Shown: piece after piece, positions 55,262-64,000 of the stretch
Position numbering within the stretch: position 1 is the stretch's first letter
Layout of the letters: each line of letters opens with the position of its first letter
NCBI RefSeq assembly: GCF_030812295.1
Contig: NZ_JAUSSK010000004.1
Location: 468,687-532,686 of the forward strand
Length of the DNA stretch: 64,000 nucleotides
Source of the DNA: Luteibacter jiangsuensis
Lineage (GTDB): Bacteria > Pseudomonadota > Gammaproteobacteria > Xanthomonadales > Rhodanobacteraceae
Direction: 5' to 3'
Notes under the pieces: model-generated
Databases searched by the model: none
The model's input: the letters and a program-made list of their open reading frames with translations, nothing else
What the model was told of the DNA's origin: nothing
Translations under genes and position numbers: made by a program

Positions 55262-55923
55262 CGCAGCACCGTTCCGCGCGTGCCGCGCATCATGCCGAAC
55301 CCATTGCGCGAGGCGGACGGATCGATCCGGATCGGAGCGACGAGCGTCGGAAAGGCCACGTTGCCACCGACATCCAGTGCGATGCGCACCAGTGATGGCA
55401 TACGCCGCGTGTCGGTCCACGTGTCCTGCCAGTCGCCCGGCCGGTTCTGATCGTCCATGCCGCGATAGGTGAACGCGCCCTTGCCGATGCCGCGCAGGAG
55501 GACCTCCGGTTCACCGAGCGGTTGCGGATCGCCACCGTCGGGGGGCAACAAGGCAAGCGCCACCTCCAGCCGATAACTCGAATGGCCGTCTTCCACCAGC
55601 GACACCGTCTGCAACTGCGGGCCCAGCTTCGACAGGTAACCCGGCATGGGGGCCACGAAACGCAATGAGTGATCGTCGCCGGCGAAGACGACCGGATCGC
55701 CGTCGTCGGTCTGCCCGAAAGGAATCACCAGCGCCTGCGCCAGTTCACTACGCAGGAACGATTGCGCCGAGCGGATCTCGTCCATGCGTTCGATGGCGTC
55801 GCTACCACTGCGCACGATTCGTGTCGCCGTACTGATCCCGGAGTACACGCCCAGCAGGACGATCGTCAGCAAGGCCAGCGCCGCCAGCACTTCCATCAGG
55901 CTGAATCCGCGCGCGCGCCTCAT
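55258..55923 (-). CDS. gspJ: type II secretion minor pseudopilin GspJ
   Basis: The 221-residue protein has the prepilin signature RGFSLMEVLAALALLTIVLL (cleavage after Gly6, Glu at mature position 5), then a globular domain with SFLRSELAQALVIPFG. It forms the pseudopilus tip with GspI and GspK. Its start overlaps the gspI stop by four bases, and its stop overlaps the gspK GTG start. Confidence 0.93.
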   Translation of the reverse strand: MRRARGFSLMEVLAALALLTIVLLGVYSGISTATRIVRSGSDAIERMDEIRSAQSFLRSELAQALVIPFGQTDDGDPVVFAGDDHSLRFVAPMPGYLSKLGPQLQTVSLVEDGHSSYRLEVALALLPPDGGDPQPLGEPEVLLRGIGKGAFTYRGMDDQNRPGDWQDTWTDTRRMPSLVRIALDVGGNVAFPTLVAPIRIDPSASRNGFGMMRGTRGTVLR

Positions 55924-56336
55924 GGCGGGGCACCCCCGCCCGAGCCGGCCAGGCGCAGCGTCGAGAAACGCGCGTGCCGTTCGTCGCCGCCCTGTCCCCA
56001 GATCACGTCGAGATCGAGCCGGTACATCCCCGCCGCCGCGAATCCGTCCGCCGCCGGCTTCTCGTCGGGTGGCTGGTAGCGGCTGACATTCATACGCCAG
56101 CGGTAGGTATCGTCGAAGCGGCCTTCACTGCCGCCTTCACGCACGGGTTCCATCACGAAGGCGCCGTCGAGCAGGCTGCGCGCGCGCAGCGCGGCCTGGG
56201 TGCGCTCGTTCGCCCGCGCGGTGAGGCTGAGCGAACTGCCGGCGACCTGCATGAGCGCCGCGAAGGCGATGGCGAGTACCGCGATGGCGGCGATCACTTC
56301 GAGCAGGCTGAAGCCTTGCTGGCGGGCGCGGGTCAT
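55920..56336 (-). CDS. gspI: type II secretion minor pseudopilin GspI
   Basis: The 138-residue protein has the prepilin site QQGFSLLEVIAAIAVLAIAF and the GspI landmark LARANERTQAALRARSLLDG-like helix (TARANERTQAALRARSLLDG) followed by a small beta domain. I use the ATG at 56334-56336 overlapping the gspH stop by four bases. Confidence 0.92.
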   Translation of the reverse strand: MTRARQQGFSLLEVIAAIAVLAIAFAALMQVAGSSLSLTARANERTQAALRARSLLDGAFVMEPVREGGSEGRFDDTYRWRMNVSRYQPPDEKPAADGFAAAGMYRLDLDVIWGQGGDERHARFSTLRLAGSGGGAPP

Positions 56337-56773
56337 CGCGTGTCCACCACGCTGACCGCACCCGTCAGCCAGCCGACATTGACGTGCCATTCGCGCTCGC
56401 CGCGCTTGAGGGTGATGCGCCCACCCGTGGAACTGCCATCGGGAAAGAAACGGATGCGTCCGGTGCTTGCATTGGCCTGGTCTTCCCGCGCACTGGTGAT
56501 CGACACGCGCATATCCTTGGGCAGGCGCACATCCGGCTTACCGGGTGCCTTGTAGGTCGACGCGGAGGTATCGACTTCCAGCGCGAGGCTCTGGCCGCGC
56601 ACGATCGATTGCGCGCGGGTCCAGCGCAACGCCGCCGCGAGCTCGCCGCTGGCGGCGTTGACCCGGGCACTGGCCAGTCCCTGGGTCACCGGGATCGAGA
56701 CCGCCGCCGCGGCGATCCCGATCAGGAGGATCACGGCCAGCATCTCGAACAGCGTGAATCCGCGTGCGCGCAT
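56333..56773 (-). CDS. gspH: type II secretion minor pseudopilin GspH
   Basis: The 146-residue protein has the prepilin site RARGFTLFEMLAVILLIGIA (Glu at mature position 5), the helix ASGELAAALRWTRAQSIVRG and a beta-rich end (RIRFFPDGSSTGGRITLKRG) typical of GspH. It starts 27 bases after the gspG stop, one of the few non-overlapping junctions of the operon. Confidence 0.93.
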   Translation of the reverse strand: MRARGFTLFEMLAVILLIGIAAAAVSIPVTQGLASARVNAASGELAAALRWTRAQSIVRGQSLALEVDTSASTYKAPGKPDVRLPKDMRVSITSAREDQANASTGRIRFFPDGSSTGGRITLKRGEREWHVNVGWLTGAVSVVDTR

Positions 56774-56800
56774 GGCCGTGACCCGTACTCCAGCCGCCGA

Positions 56801-57226
56801 TTACTGCCAGTTGCCGACGTCGGCCGAATAGCCGTCGCCGCCCGCCTTCCCGTCCTGCCCGTAGAACACGAGATCGAAGCTGCCGTGCTCGCCCGGGTAG
56901 CGGTAACCGAACGGATGGCCCCAGGGATCCTTGAGATCGGAAGCCTTCGCGTACGGGCCCTGCCAGCTGCTCGCGTCGGCGGGCTTGGTGGTGAGATCGT
57001 CGAGCGAATGCGGCGGCGTGCCGTTGTCGAGCGCGTAGTTCTCGATCTTCTGGCTCAGCGTGGTGAGCTGGGCCTTGCCCGCGCCGTACTTGCCCTTGTC
57101 GACGTTCTTGCCGACCTGGGTCACCACGATGGCGCCGATGATGCCGATCAGGACGATCACGGCGAGCATTTCCAGCAGCGTGAAGCCGCGGGCGTGGCGG
57201 TGTCGGAGGGTACGGTTCGCGCGCAT
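56801..57226 (-). CDS. gspG: type II secretion major pseudopilin GspG
   Basis: The 141-residue protein has the prepilin site HARGFTLLEMLAVIVLIGII and the highly conserved GspG C-terminal domain: LTTLSQKIENYALDNGTPPH, WQGPYAKASDLKDPWGHPFG and YRYPGEHGSFDLVFYGQDGK with the Asp residues that bind calcium in homologues. It forms the body of the pseudopilus. A good AAGGAG precedes the ATG at 57226. Confidence 0.97.
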   Translation of the reverse strand: MRANRTLRHRHARGFTLLEMLAVIVLIGIIGAIVVTQVGKNVDKGKYGAGKAQLTTLSQKIENYALDNGTPPHSLDDLTTKPADASSWQGPYAKASDLKDPWGHPFGYRYPGEHGSFDLVFYGQDGKAGGDGYSADVGNWQ

Positions 57227-57251
57227 GGGAAAACTCCTTGGAACGGTTTGA

Positions 57252-58469
57252 TCAGTTGATGTTGCTGGTAAGGCTGAGCAGGGGCAGCAGGATCGCCGCC
57301 ATGATGAAGGCGACCATGACGGTCATCACGATGGTGAGGGTCGGCACGAGCGCGGCAAGCAAGCGGTCGATGGCGCGCTTGGCCTCCACGTCGAAGGTGT
57401 CGGCGACCTTGAGCAACATGGTATCCAGTGCGCCGGCCTCCTCGCCGACCTGGATCATCTGCAGGGCGAGCCGCGGGAAACGTTCCGTCTGGCTCAACGC
57501 GCTGCCAAGGCCGGCACCCCCTTTCACACGCTCGGCGGCCTGTTCGAGGGCGAGGTCGAGGGCGCGGTTGGAGGTGACCTGGCGTGCGATCGCGAGGGAC
57601 GAGAGCAGCGGCACGCCGTTTTTCAGCAGCGTGCCCAGCGTACGGGCGATGCGCGCGGTCTCGACCTTGAGCAGCAAGGGCCCCGCGACCCGCATCGTAA
57701 GCAGCCGGCCGTGGAAAGCCAGCTTCGTCTCGGCATCGCGCAGGCGCAGACGCAGGAACATGGCGAGCACCGCGAGGAACACGCCAATGGCCCACCACCA
57801 GTCACCGATCACCGTGCCGATCGCCAGCACCACCTTGGTGATGAGCGGGATGGGCACCTGCATGTCGGCGAAGATCGGCACGAACTGCGGCACCACATAG
57901 GCCAGCAACAGCACCAGGGAGCCGAGCACGCCGACCATCAAGAAGGCCGGATAGATCAACGCATTGATGATGCTGCCGCGCAAGGCCTGCGATCGCTCCA
58001 GGTAATCGGCCAGGCGGCGCAGCGTTTCATCCAGCGAACCACCGGCCTCGCCAGCGCGCACCAGGCTCACGTACAGCCGGGGGAACACGCCGTTCTCTTC
58101 GTCGAGCGCCGTGGAAAGGGTGGTACCGCCGCGCACCCGGTCACGGATGCGTTCCACCATGTTCTTCGCGCGCTCGCCCTCGGGCAGGTCGAGCAGGATG
58201 CCGAGCGCGCGATCCAACGGTTGCCCCGCGCCGAGCAGCGTGGCGAGCTGGTGGGTGAACTGCGCGAGCTGGTCGCCGGTGAACGCGCCCTTGCGGAACA
58301 TGGCGGCGATCCCGCCGCCCGACGATTCGCCATCGGCCGGCGCGGCTTCGAGCGGCGTATGCCCCTGGTCATGCAAGCGGGCGACCACGTCCTCGACGGA
58401 CGAGGCTTCCATGCGGCCCGTCAGGGCCTCGCCGGCGGCGCTGATGGCTCGATAGCGGAATTGGCTCAT
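57252..58469 (-). CDS. gspF: type II secretion inner-membrane platform protein GspF
   Basis: The 405-residue protein has two repeated cytoplasmic helical bundles (FTHQLATLLGAGQPLDRALG and ARTLGTLLKNGVPLLSSLAI) and three membrane segments, matching GspF/PulF. FPRLYVSLVRAGEAGGSLDE and FPRLALQMIQVGEEAGALDT are the paired family signatures. The ATG at 58467-58469 (MSQFRYRAIS) starts eight bases after the gspE stop. Confidence 0.96.
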   Translation of the reverse strand: MSQFRYRAISAAGEALTGRMEASSVEDVVARLHDQGHTPLEAAPADGESSGGGIAAMFRKGAFTGDQLAQFTHQLATLLGAGQPLDRALGILLDLPEGERAKNMVERIRDRVRGGTTLSTALDEENGVFPRLYVSLVRAGEAGGSLDETLRRLADYLERSQALRGSIINALIYPAFLMVGVLGSLVLLLAYVVPQFVPIFADMQVPIPLITKVVLAIGTVIGDWWWAIGVFLAVLAMFLRLRLRDAETKLAFHGRLLTMRVAGPLLLKVETARIARTLGTLLKNGVPLLSSLAIARQVTSNRALDLALEQAAERVKGGAGLGSALSQTERFPRLALQMIQVGEEAGALDTMLLKVADTFDVEAKRAIDRLLAALVPTLTIVMTVMVAFIMAAILLPLLSLTSNIN

Positions 58470-58477
58470 GCGAAGGC

Positions 58478-60202
<1,725 letters not shown>

Positions 60203-60400
60203 GCCATCTCCATCACGGTCCGTTGATTGCGTCGTCCGGCCGATCGTTCCTGACCGTACGGGCCGCTATTGGTAGCACATACCGTGCGTCGGCGGCGACC
60301 GCGGGCGCTGCGTTTCGCGACGCGGCGCAACAAGCGAAAGCCGGCGTTTCCGCCGGCTTCAAGGACTTGGCGGCGCCTTGTGGGCGCCGCCCGGGTTGTT
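60203..60400. other. intergenic region with the gspE operon promoter and adhesin terminator
   Basis: These 198 bases lie between the adhesin stop and the gspE start, both on the minus strand. The right part holds two hairpins (60337-60360 and about 60369-60391); the left part should hold the promoter of the T2SS operon. No sigma-70 boxes were clear by eye. Confidence 0.45.
60337..60360 (-). terminator. terminator of the adhesin gene
   Basis: AAGCCGGCG and its complement form a stem with a GAAA loop on the minus strand, about 40 bases past the adhesin stop; a second GGCGGCGCC hairpin lies between it and the stop. The T run is short (CTTTCGCTTG), so efficiency is uncertain. Confidence 0.65.
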
Positions 60401-63400
60401 TTACCAGCCCACGCCTACACCAACACCGCCGGAAGTCTCACTACCGCTTACGGCAGCGCCGAAGGTGAGACTGGCGTTGGACGAGAGGCTACGCGAGTAG
60501 CCGACCGACAGGGCGCCCTGACCCTTGTATCCGCCCACACCCACGCCGAGCCGGTTGTCGCCGTTGACGCCCTGGGTGCTGAAGGCCATCTGTGACATCG
60601 CCGCGCCCATCGCGCCCACCTTGTTAAGGCGGTCGCTGAGGTTACTGAAGCGGCGATCCACCGTGCGCTTGTACTCGTCGAACGCCCCGCCACTGACCAC
60701 GTCGCCGAACTTCTGGTCGGTATAGGCCTTGGCGCTGCTCAGCGTCGCGGCATCGCCCTGGTCGGAGTAGGACTTCGCGGTGGCGACGGCCTGGTCGACC
60801 TGGCTCACGTTGGCCGCATCGGTCGGCGCCGTGCCGGCGGCGACGTTGGTCACCCGACGCTCCGCTCCCGCGCTTCCCACGGAGACGGTGTTGGGCTGGT
60901 CGGCCACGGAATTGGCGCCGAGCGCGACGCTGTTGGTCGCCGCCGCCGTGACCGTGGCACCCGTCCCCACGGCGGTGCCATTGTCGGCGCCGACGCTGGC
61001 ATTGGTGCCGACGGCCAGGTCGGTGGGATCCTTCGCGTAGCTGCCGGCCCCGATGGCGGTGCCGTTACCCGTTCCGTCGACGACGGCGGCGGTGACCGGT
61101 ACGGCCGCCGCCTGCACCGGGGCGGATGCGTCCTGCGCGGCCATCGGGGCCGCGACGCCGGCACTGGCGACCGATGCCGACATGACGCTGTTGCGCCGCA
61201 CCGGCGCCGTTCCCGGCAGAGTGCTCCCGCCGGAGCCGGACTCCAGCTGGTTCACCCGGCTGTCCAGGGAGGACAACGCGCCGTCGAGGGCCCCCACCGC
61301 ATCGCCGACCGTACTGTAGGAACCACCCTGCACGCGATACACCGGCCCGACGAACCCGGTGGCACCCATCGTCGCCCCACCGCCCAGAGCCATCGCCACC
61401 GCGTTGCCGGTGACACTGGAGGTGCCGGCAAAGGCGCCGGACAGCGCCGTGTTCAACTGGCTCAGGTTCACCGCGTCGGTAGCTTGTGTACCAGCCGCCA
61501 CGTTGGTGATCTGGCGGTTGCTTCCCGCGCTGCCCACCGACACCGTGTTCGCCCGTGTCGCCAGCGACCCGTTGCCCAGGGCCACTGAATTCACCGCCAG
61601 CGCACGCGCGCTGTCGCCGATCGCGGTGGCACCGGCCGCGCCGGCATTGGCGAAGGCGCCCACGGCCGTGGCCGATTCCCTGCTCGCCGTGGCGAAGGCG
61701 CCGCTGGCGGTGGAGAGATCGCCCGTGGCGCTGCTTCCCGCGCCGGTGGCCGTGGCGAGCGTTCCCGTCGCACTGGCATCGTCGGAACCGTCACCCGCGC
61801 CCGTGGCCGAGACGTAATGACGGGCACTGGCGACGCTATCGGACAACTGCGTCAGCTGATCCACATTGACCGCATCGCTGCCCTGCTCGCCGGCGGCCAC
61901 GTTGGTGATCTGGCGCTCGCTGCCGCGCGCGCCCACCGACACCGTACCGGCGCGATCCGCCAGGGCATTCGAACCGACCGCCACGCTGTCGGCCGCGGTG
62001 GCCGTCGCATTGGCCCCGAGGGCGACGCTGGCGGCGCCACGGGCGGTGGAGAAATCACCCACCGCGACACTGCTCGTGCCGGAAGCCCAGCTGTTGATGC
62101 CCAGCGCCGTGGCATTGCCGCCCGGCGCGTAGGCGAAGTAACCCAGCGCCGTGCTACCCACGCCCTCGGCTCCCGCGATGGCACCCAGCGCCGTGGCGAA
62201 GTCGGCGGTCGCCTGCGCGCCGGCGCCGAACGCCGCCGCACTGTCGCCGGTCGCGCCGGTATAGATGAGTCCGACGCCAGCGAGGTTGCTCGGCCCACCG
62301 ACCGCGACCGAGCCGGCGCCTGACGCCGTGGTGGAGGTACCCACGGCCGTCGCATAGTCACCCGTCGCATTGGCCACCGCGCCCAATGCCGTGGATTGCG
62401 CACCGCTGGCATAAGCGCCGACACCGGCCGAGGTCGCCGCGAAACCGGTGGCCTGCGAACTGGCACCGACCGCCGTACCACCTACACCGGCGCTGGTCGC
62501 ACCGGTGTCCACCGGGTTGCCATTGCCGTCGGCGATAAGCGGGTTGCCGTCCTCGTCGACGGCGTTACCGCCCACCGCGACACTGCCCGCGCCTGTCGCC
62601 TGTGCACCCGCACCGAAGGCGGCCGCGTTCTGTCCGCTGGCCGTGCTGCCGTAGCCGGTCGCGGTCGCGAACTGGTTCGCAGCCACCGCGCCGGAACCGG
62701 TGGCCGTGGCACCGGAGCCTGCCGCCAAGGCGCCCGAACCGGAAGCCGTGGCGTAATCACCGTTCGCCTGTGCGTCGTCACTACCGTCACCCAGGCCATT
62801 CGCCTTGAAGTAATGACTGGCGTCACCGACGCTGGTGGCGAGCGAATCCAACTGTCCTTTGTTGACTGCGTCGGTGGCTTCGGTACCCGCCGCGACGTTG
62901 GTGACCTGCCGCTCGCTACCGACATCGCCCACCGAAACGGTGTTCACCCGATCATTGAAGGAGCCCGCGCCGAGGGCCACGGAGTTCGCCGCCGCGGCGA
63001 TCGCCGATTCGCCTACCGCCGTGCTGCTCGCACCATCCGCGTAGCTGTTCCAGCCCAGGGCGGTCGCGTAGTCCGCCGTGGCCCATGCGCCCGTGCCGAA
63101 AGCGGACGAGGCATAGCCCGAGGCCTGCGCCGGTATCAGGCCGAAGAACGTGCTGCCACCGACGGCGACACTTTCGTCGCCCGTCGCTTGCGCGCTCTCG
63201 CCCACGGCCACGCTGCTCGCACCGGTCGCGGCGCTCTGCGTGCCGATCGCCGTCGACAGATCGCCGATCGCATTCGCGACCGCGCCCACCGCCGTCGCTT
63301 GCGCGCCGCTGGCATAGGCGCCCACACCGAATGACGACGCGGCAAAGCCGCCAGCCTGTGAACTCGCGCCGACCGCCGTGCCGCCCACGCCCGCGCTCGT

Positions 63401-64000
63401 CGCTCCGGTATCGACCGGCAGGCCGCCATGGGTGATCAGTGGATTGCCCTCTTCGTCCACCGCGACACCGCCGACCGCGACGCTGCCCGGACCATTGGCC
63501 TGCGCACCCGCGCCGTACGACGCGCTGTTCTGTCCGGAGGCGACACTGCCATATCCCGTGGCCGTCGCGTTGACGCCCGTGGCGACCGCGCCGCTGCCGT
63601 TGGCGGTGGCACCCGTGGCACCTGCGAATGCACCCGAACCGGAAGCGGTGGCGAAGTCGCCGATCGCCTGCGCATCGTCGCTACCGTCACCCAGGCCATT
63701 CGCCTTGAAGTAATGACTGGCGTCGCCGACGCTGGTGGCGAGCGAATCCAACTGTCCCTTGTTGACCGCATCGGTGGCCTCGGTACCGGCCGCCACGTTG
63801 GTGACCTGCCGCTCGCTGCCCACGTCGCCGACCGAGACCGTGTTGTCGCGATCCGCATACGAACCCTGGCCCAGCGCCACCGAGTTCTCGCCGATCGCCC
63901 ACGCATTCGCACCCAGCGCCGTGCCGCCGTTGCCCAGCGCCCAGCTGTTCGCGCCAATCGCCACCGCGTTCGCGCTCTCGATACCGAACAGCCCGAAGCC
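60401..64000 (-). CDS. trimeric autotransporter adhesin (YadA-like), 5' end beyond right edge
   Basis: About 1199 C-terminal residues are visible and the frame is still open at the edge. Most of it is YadA-head repeats of about 14 residues (variants of A-x-G-x-x-A-x-A-x-G-x-x-S, such as GSGAVATGVNATATGYGSVA), broken by neck motifs TVSVGDVGSERQVTNVAAGT and DAVNKGQLDSLATSV that occur several times. The last 80 residues are the YadA membrane anchor (VDRRFSNLSDRLNKVGAMGA, ending GGVGVGVGW). The protein trimerises, exports its own head and stalk through the outer membrane and binds host or abiotic surfaces. The visible part starts with GFGLFGIESANAVAIG, so the true start lies outside. Confidence 0.95.
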   Translation of the reverse strand, partial: GFGLFGIESANAVAIGANSWALGNGGTALGANAWAIGENSVALGQGSYADRDNTVSVGDVGSERQVTNVAAGTEATDAVNKGQLDSLATSVGDASHYFKANGLGDGSDDAQAIGDFATASGSGAFAGATGATANGSGAVATGVNATATGYGSVASGQNSASYGAGAQANGPGSVAVGGVAVDEEGNPLITHGGLPVDTGATSAGVGGTAVGASSQAGGFAASSFGVGAYASGAQATAVGAVANAIGDLSTAIGTQSAATGASSVAVGESAQATGDESVAVGGSTFFGLIPAQASGYASSAFGTGAWATADYATALGWNSYADGASSTAVGESAIAAAANSVALGAGSFNDRVNTVSVGDVGSERQVTNVAAGTEATDAVNKGQLDSLATSVGDASHYFKANGLGDGSDDAQANGDYATASGSGALAAGSGATATGSGAVAANQFATATGYGSTASGQNAAAFGAGAQATGAGSVAVGGNAVDEDGNPLIADGNGNPVDTGATSAGVGGTAVGASSQATGFAATSAGVGAYASGAQSTALGAVANATGDYATAVGTSTTASGAGSVAVGGPSNLAGVGLIYTGATGDSAAAFGAGAQATADFATALGAIAGAEGVGSTALGYFAYAPGGNATALGINSWASGTSSVAVGDFSTARGAASVALGANATATAADSVAVGSNALADRAGTVSVGARGSERQITNVAAGEQGSDAVNVDQLTQLSDSVASARHYVSATGAGDGSDDASATGTLATATGAGSSATGDLSTASGAFATASRESATAVGAFANAGAAGATAIGDSARALAVNSVALGNGSLATRANTVSVGSAGSNRQITNVAAGTQATDAVNLSQLNTALSGAFAGTSSVTGNAVAMALGGGATMGATGFVGPVYRVQGGSYSTVGDAVGALDGALSSLDSRVNQLESGSGGSTLPGTAPVRRNSVMSASVASAGVAAPMAAQDASAPVQAAAVPVTAAVVDGTGNGTAIGAGSYAKDPTDLAVGTNASVGADNGTAVGTGATVTAAATNSVALGANSVADQPNTVSVGSAGAERRVTNVAAGTAPTDAANVSQVDQAVATAKSYSDQGDAATLSSAKAYTDQKFGDVVSGGAFDEYKRTVDRRFSNLSDRLNKVGAMGAAMSQMAFSTQGVNGDNRLGVGVGGYKGQGALSVGYSRSLSSNASLTFGAAVSGSETSGGVGVGVGW
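62781..62890. repeat. internal near-identical module of the adhesin gene (mate about 63681-63790)
   Basis: A stretch of about 110 bases that encodes the YFKANGLGDGSDDAQ linker and the following DAVNKGQLDSLATSV neck recurs about 900 bases further right with only a few differences. The two copies bound a unit of head repeats and could change its number by recombination or slippage. Confidence 0.75.

Noticed and set aside
60401..64000. possible CRISPR or satellite array suggested by repeated 42-base periodicity
   Set aside because: The periodicity is the 14-residue YadA head repeat in an unbroken reading frame, with varied sequence and no spacer-repeat structure.

Overview
The window reads as a stretch of a high-GC gammaproteobacterial chromosome of the order Xanthomonadales, most like the Luteibacter/Dyella/Rhodanobacter group. 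This is an inference from gene content: a Clp-type CRP homologue, a type II secretion operon in the Xanthomonas xps order (E-F-G-H-I-J-K-L-M-N-D), a trpGDC operon, a homodimeric-type aceE, a malic enzyme fused to a phosphotransacetylase-like domain, and scattered REP-like palindromes. I see no tRNA, rRNA, insertion sequence, prophage or CRISPR array. Genes are dense and intergenic gaps short.

Layout. 0-3.3 kb: the start of rplM (cut by the left edge), coq7, speD and clp. 3.3-9 kb: a MarR-GNAT fusion, a TauE/SafE permease, and the trpG-trpD-trpC-HAD operon. 8.6-16.3 kb: a VOC protein, a D-2-hydroxyacid dehydrogenase, then a signalling patch in which an RcsB/EvgA-like regulator diverges from a BvgS-like hybrid kinase, with two DUF2884 proteins on either side. 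16.3-24.6 kb: assorted stress and envelope genes (peroxiredoxin with a membrane partner, universal stress protein, ferritin-like protein, lipoproteins, MFS, thioredoxin-like, GST). 24.7-30.1 kb: aceE and maeB, separated by an inverted pair of REP-like elements.

30.3-46.9 kb is the most unusual part. It holds two tandem secreted reprolysin-like metallopeptidases, one of which has lost its HExxH zinc site, and a QEGLA (DUF1704) protein with an HExxxH motif. After fpr, yadGH and rluF come three copies of a two-gene unit. Each unit encodes an exported helical-looking protein of about 375-405 residues followed by an exported protein with a nucleic-acid/nucleotide-deaminase-like domain (a D-x-E-x-K motif and a CxxC motif). 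Units 1 and 2 are head to tail on the plus strand; unit 3 lies inverted beyond dbpA. Overlapping start and stop codons inside each unit imply coupled expression. I do not recognise this pairing as a described system, and it is my main candidate for new biology.

47-64 kb: hrpB, then the complete type II secretion operon read right to left with almost every junction overlapping, and finally the 3' part of a large trimeric autotransporter (YadA-like) gene that continues past the right edge. The exported peptidases and deaminase-like proteins, lying close to a full T2SS, make an exoprotein function plausible, but that link is only an inference.
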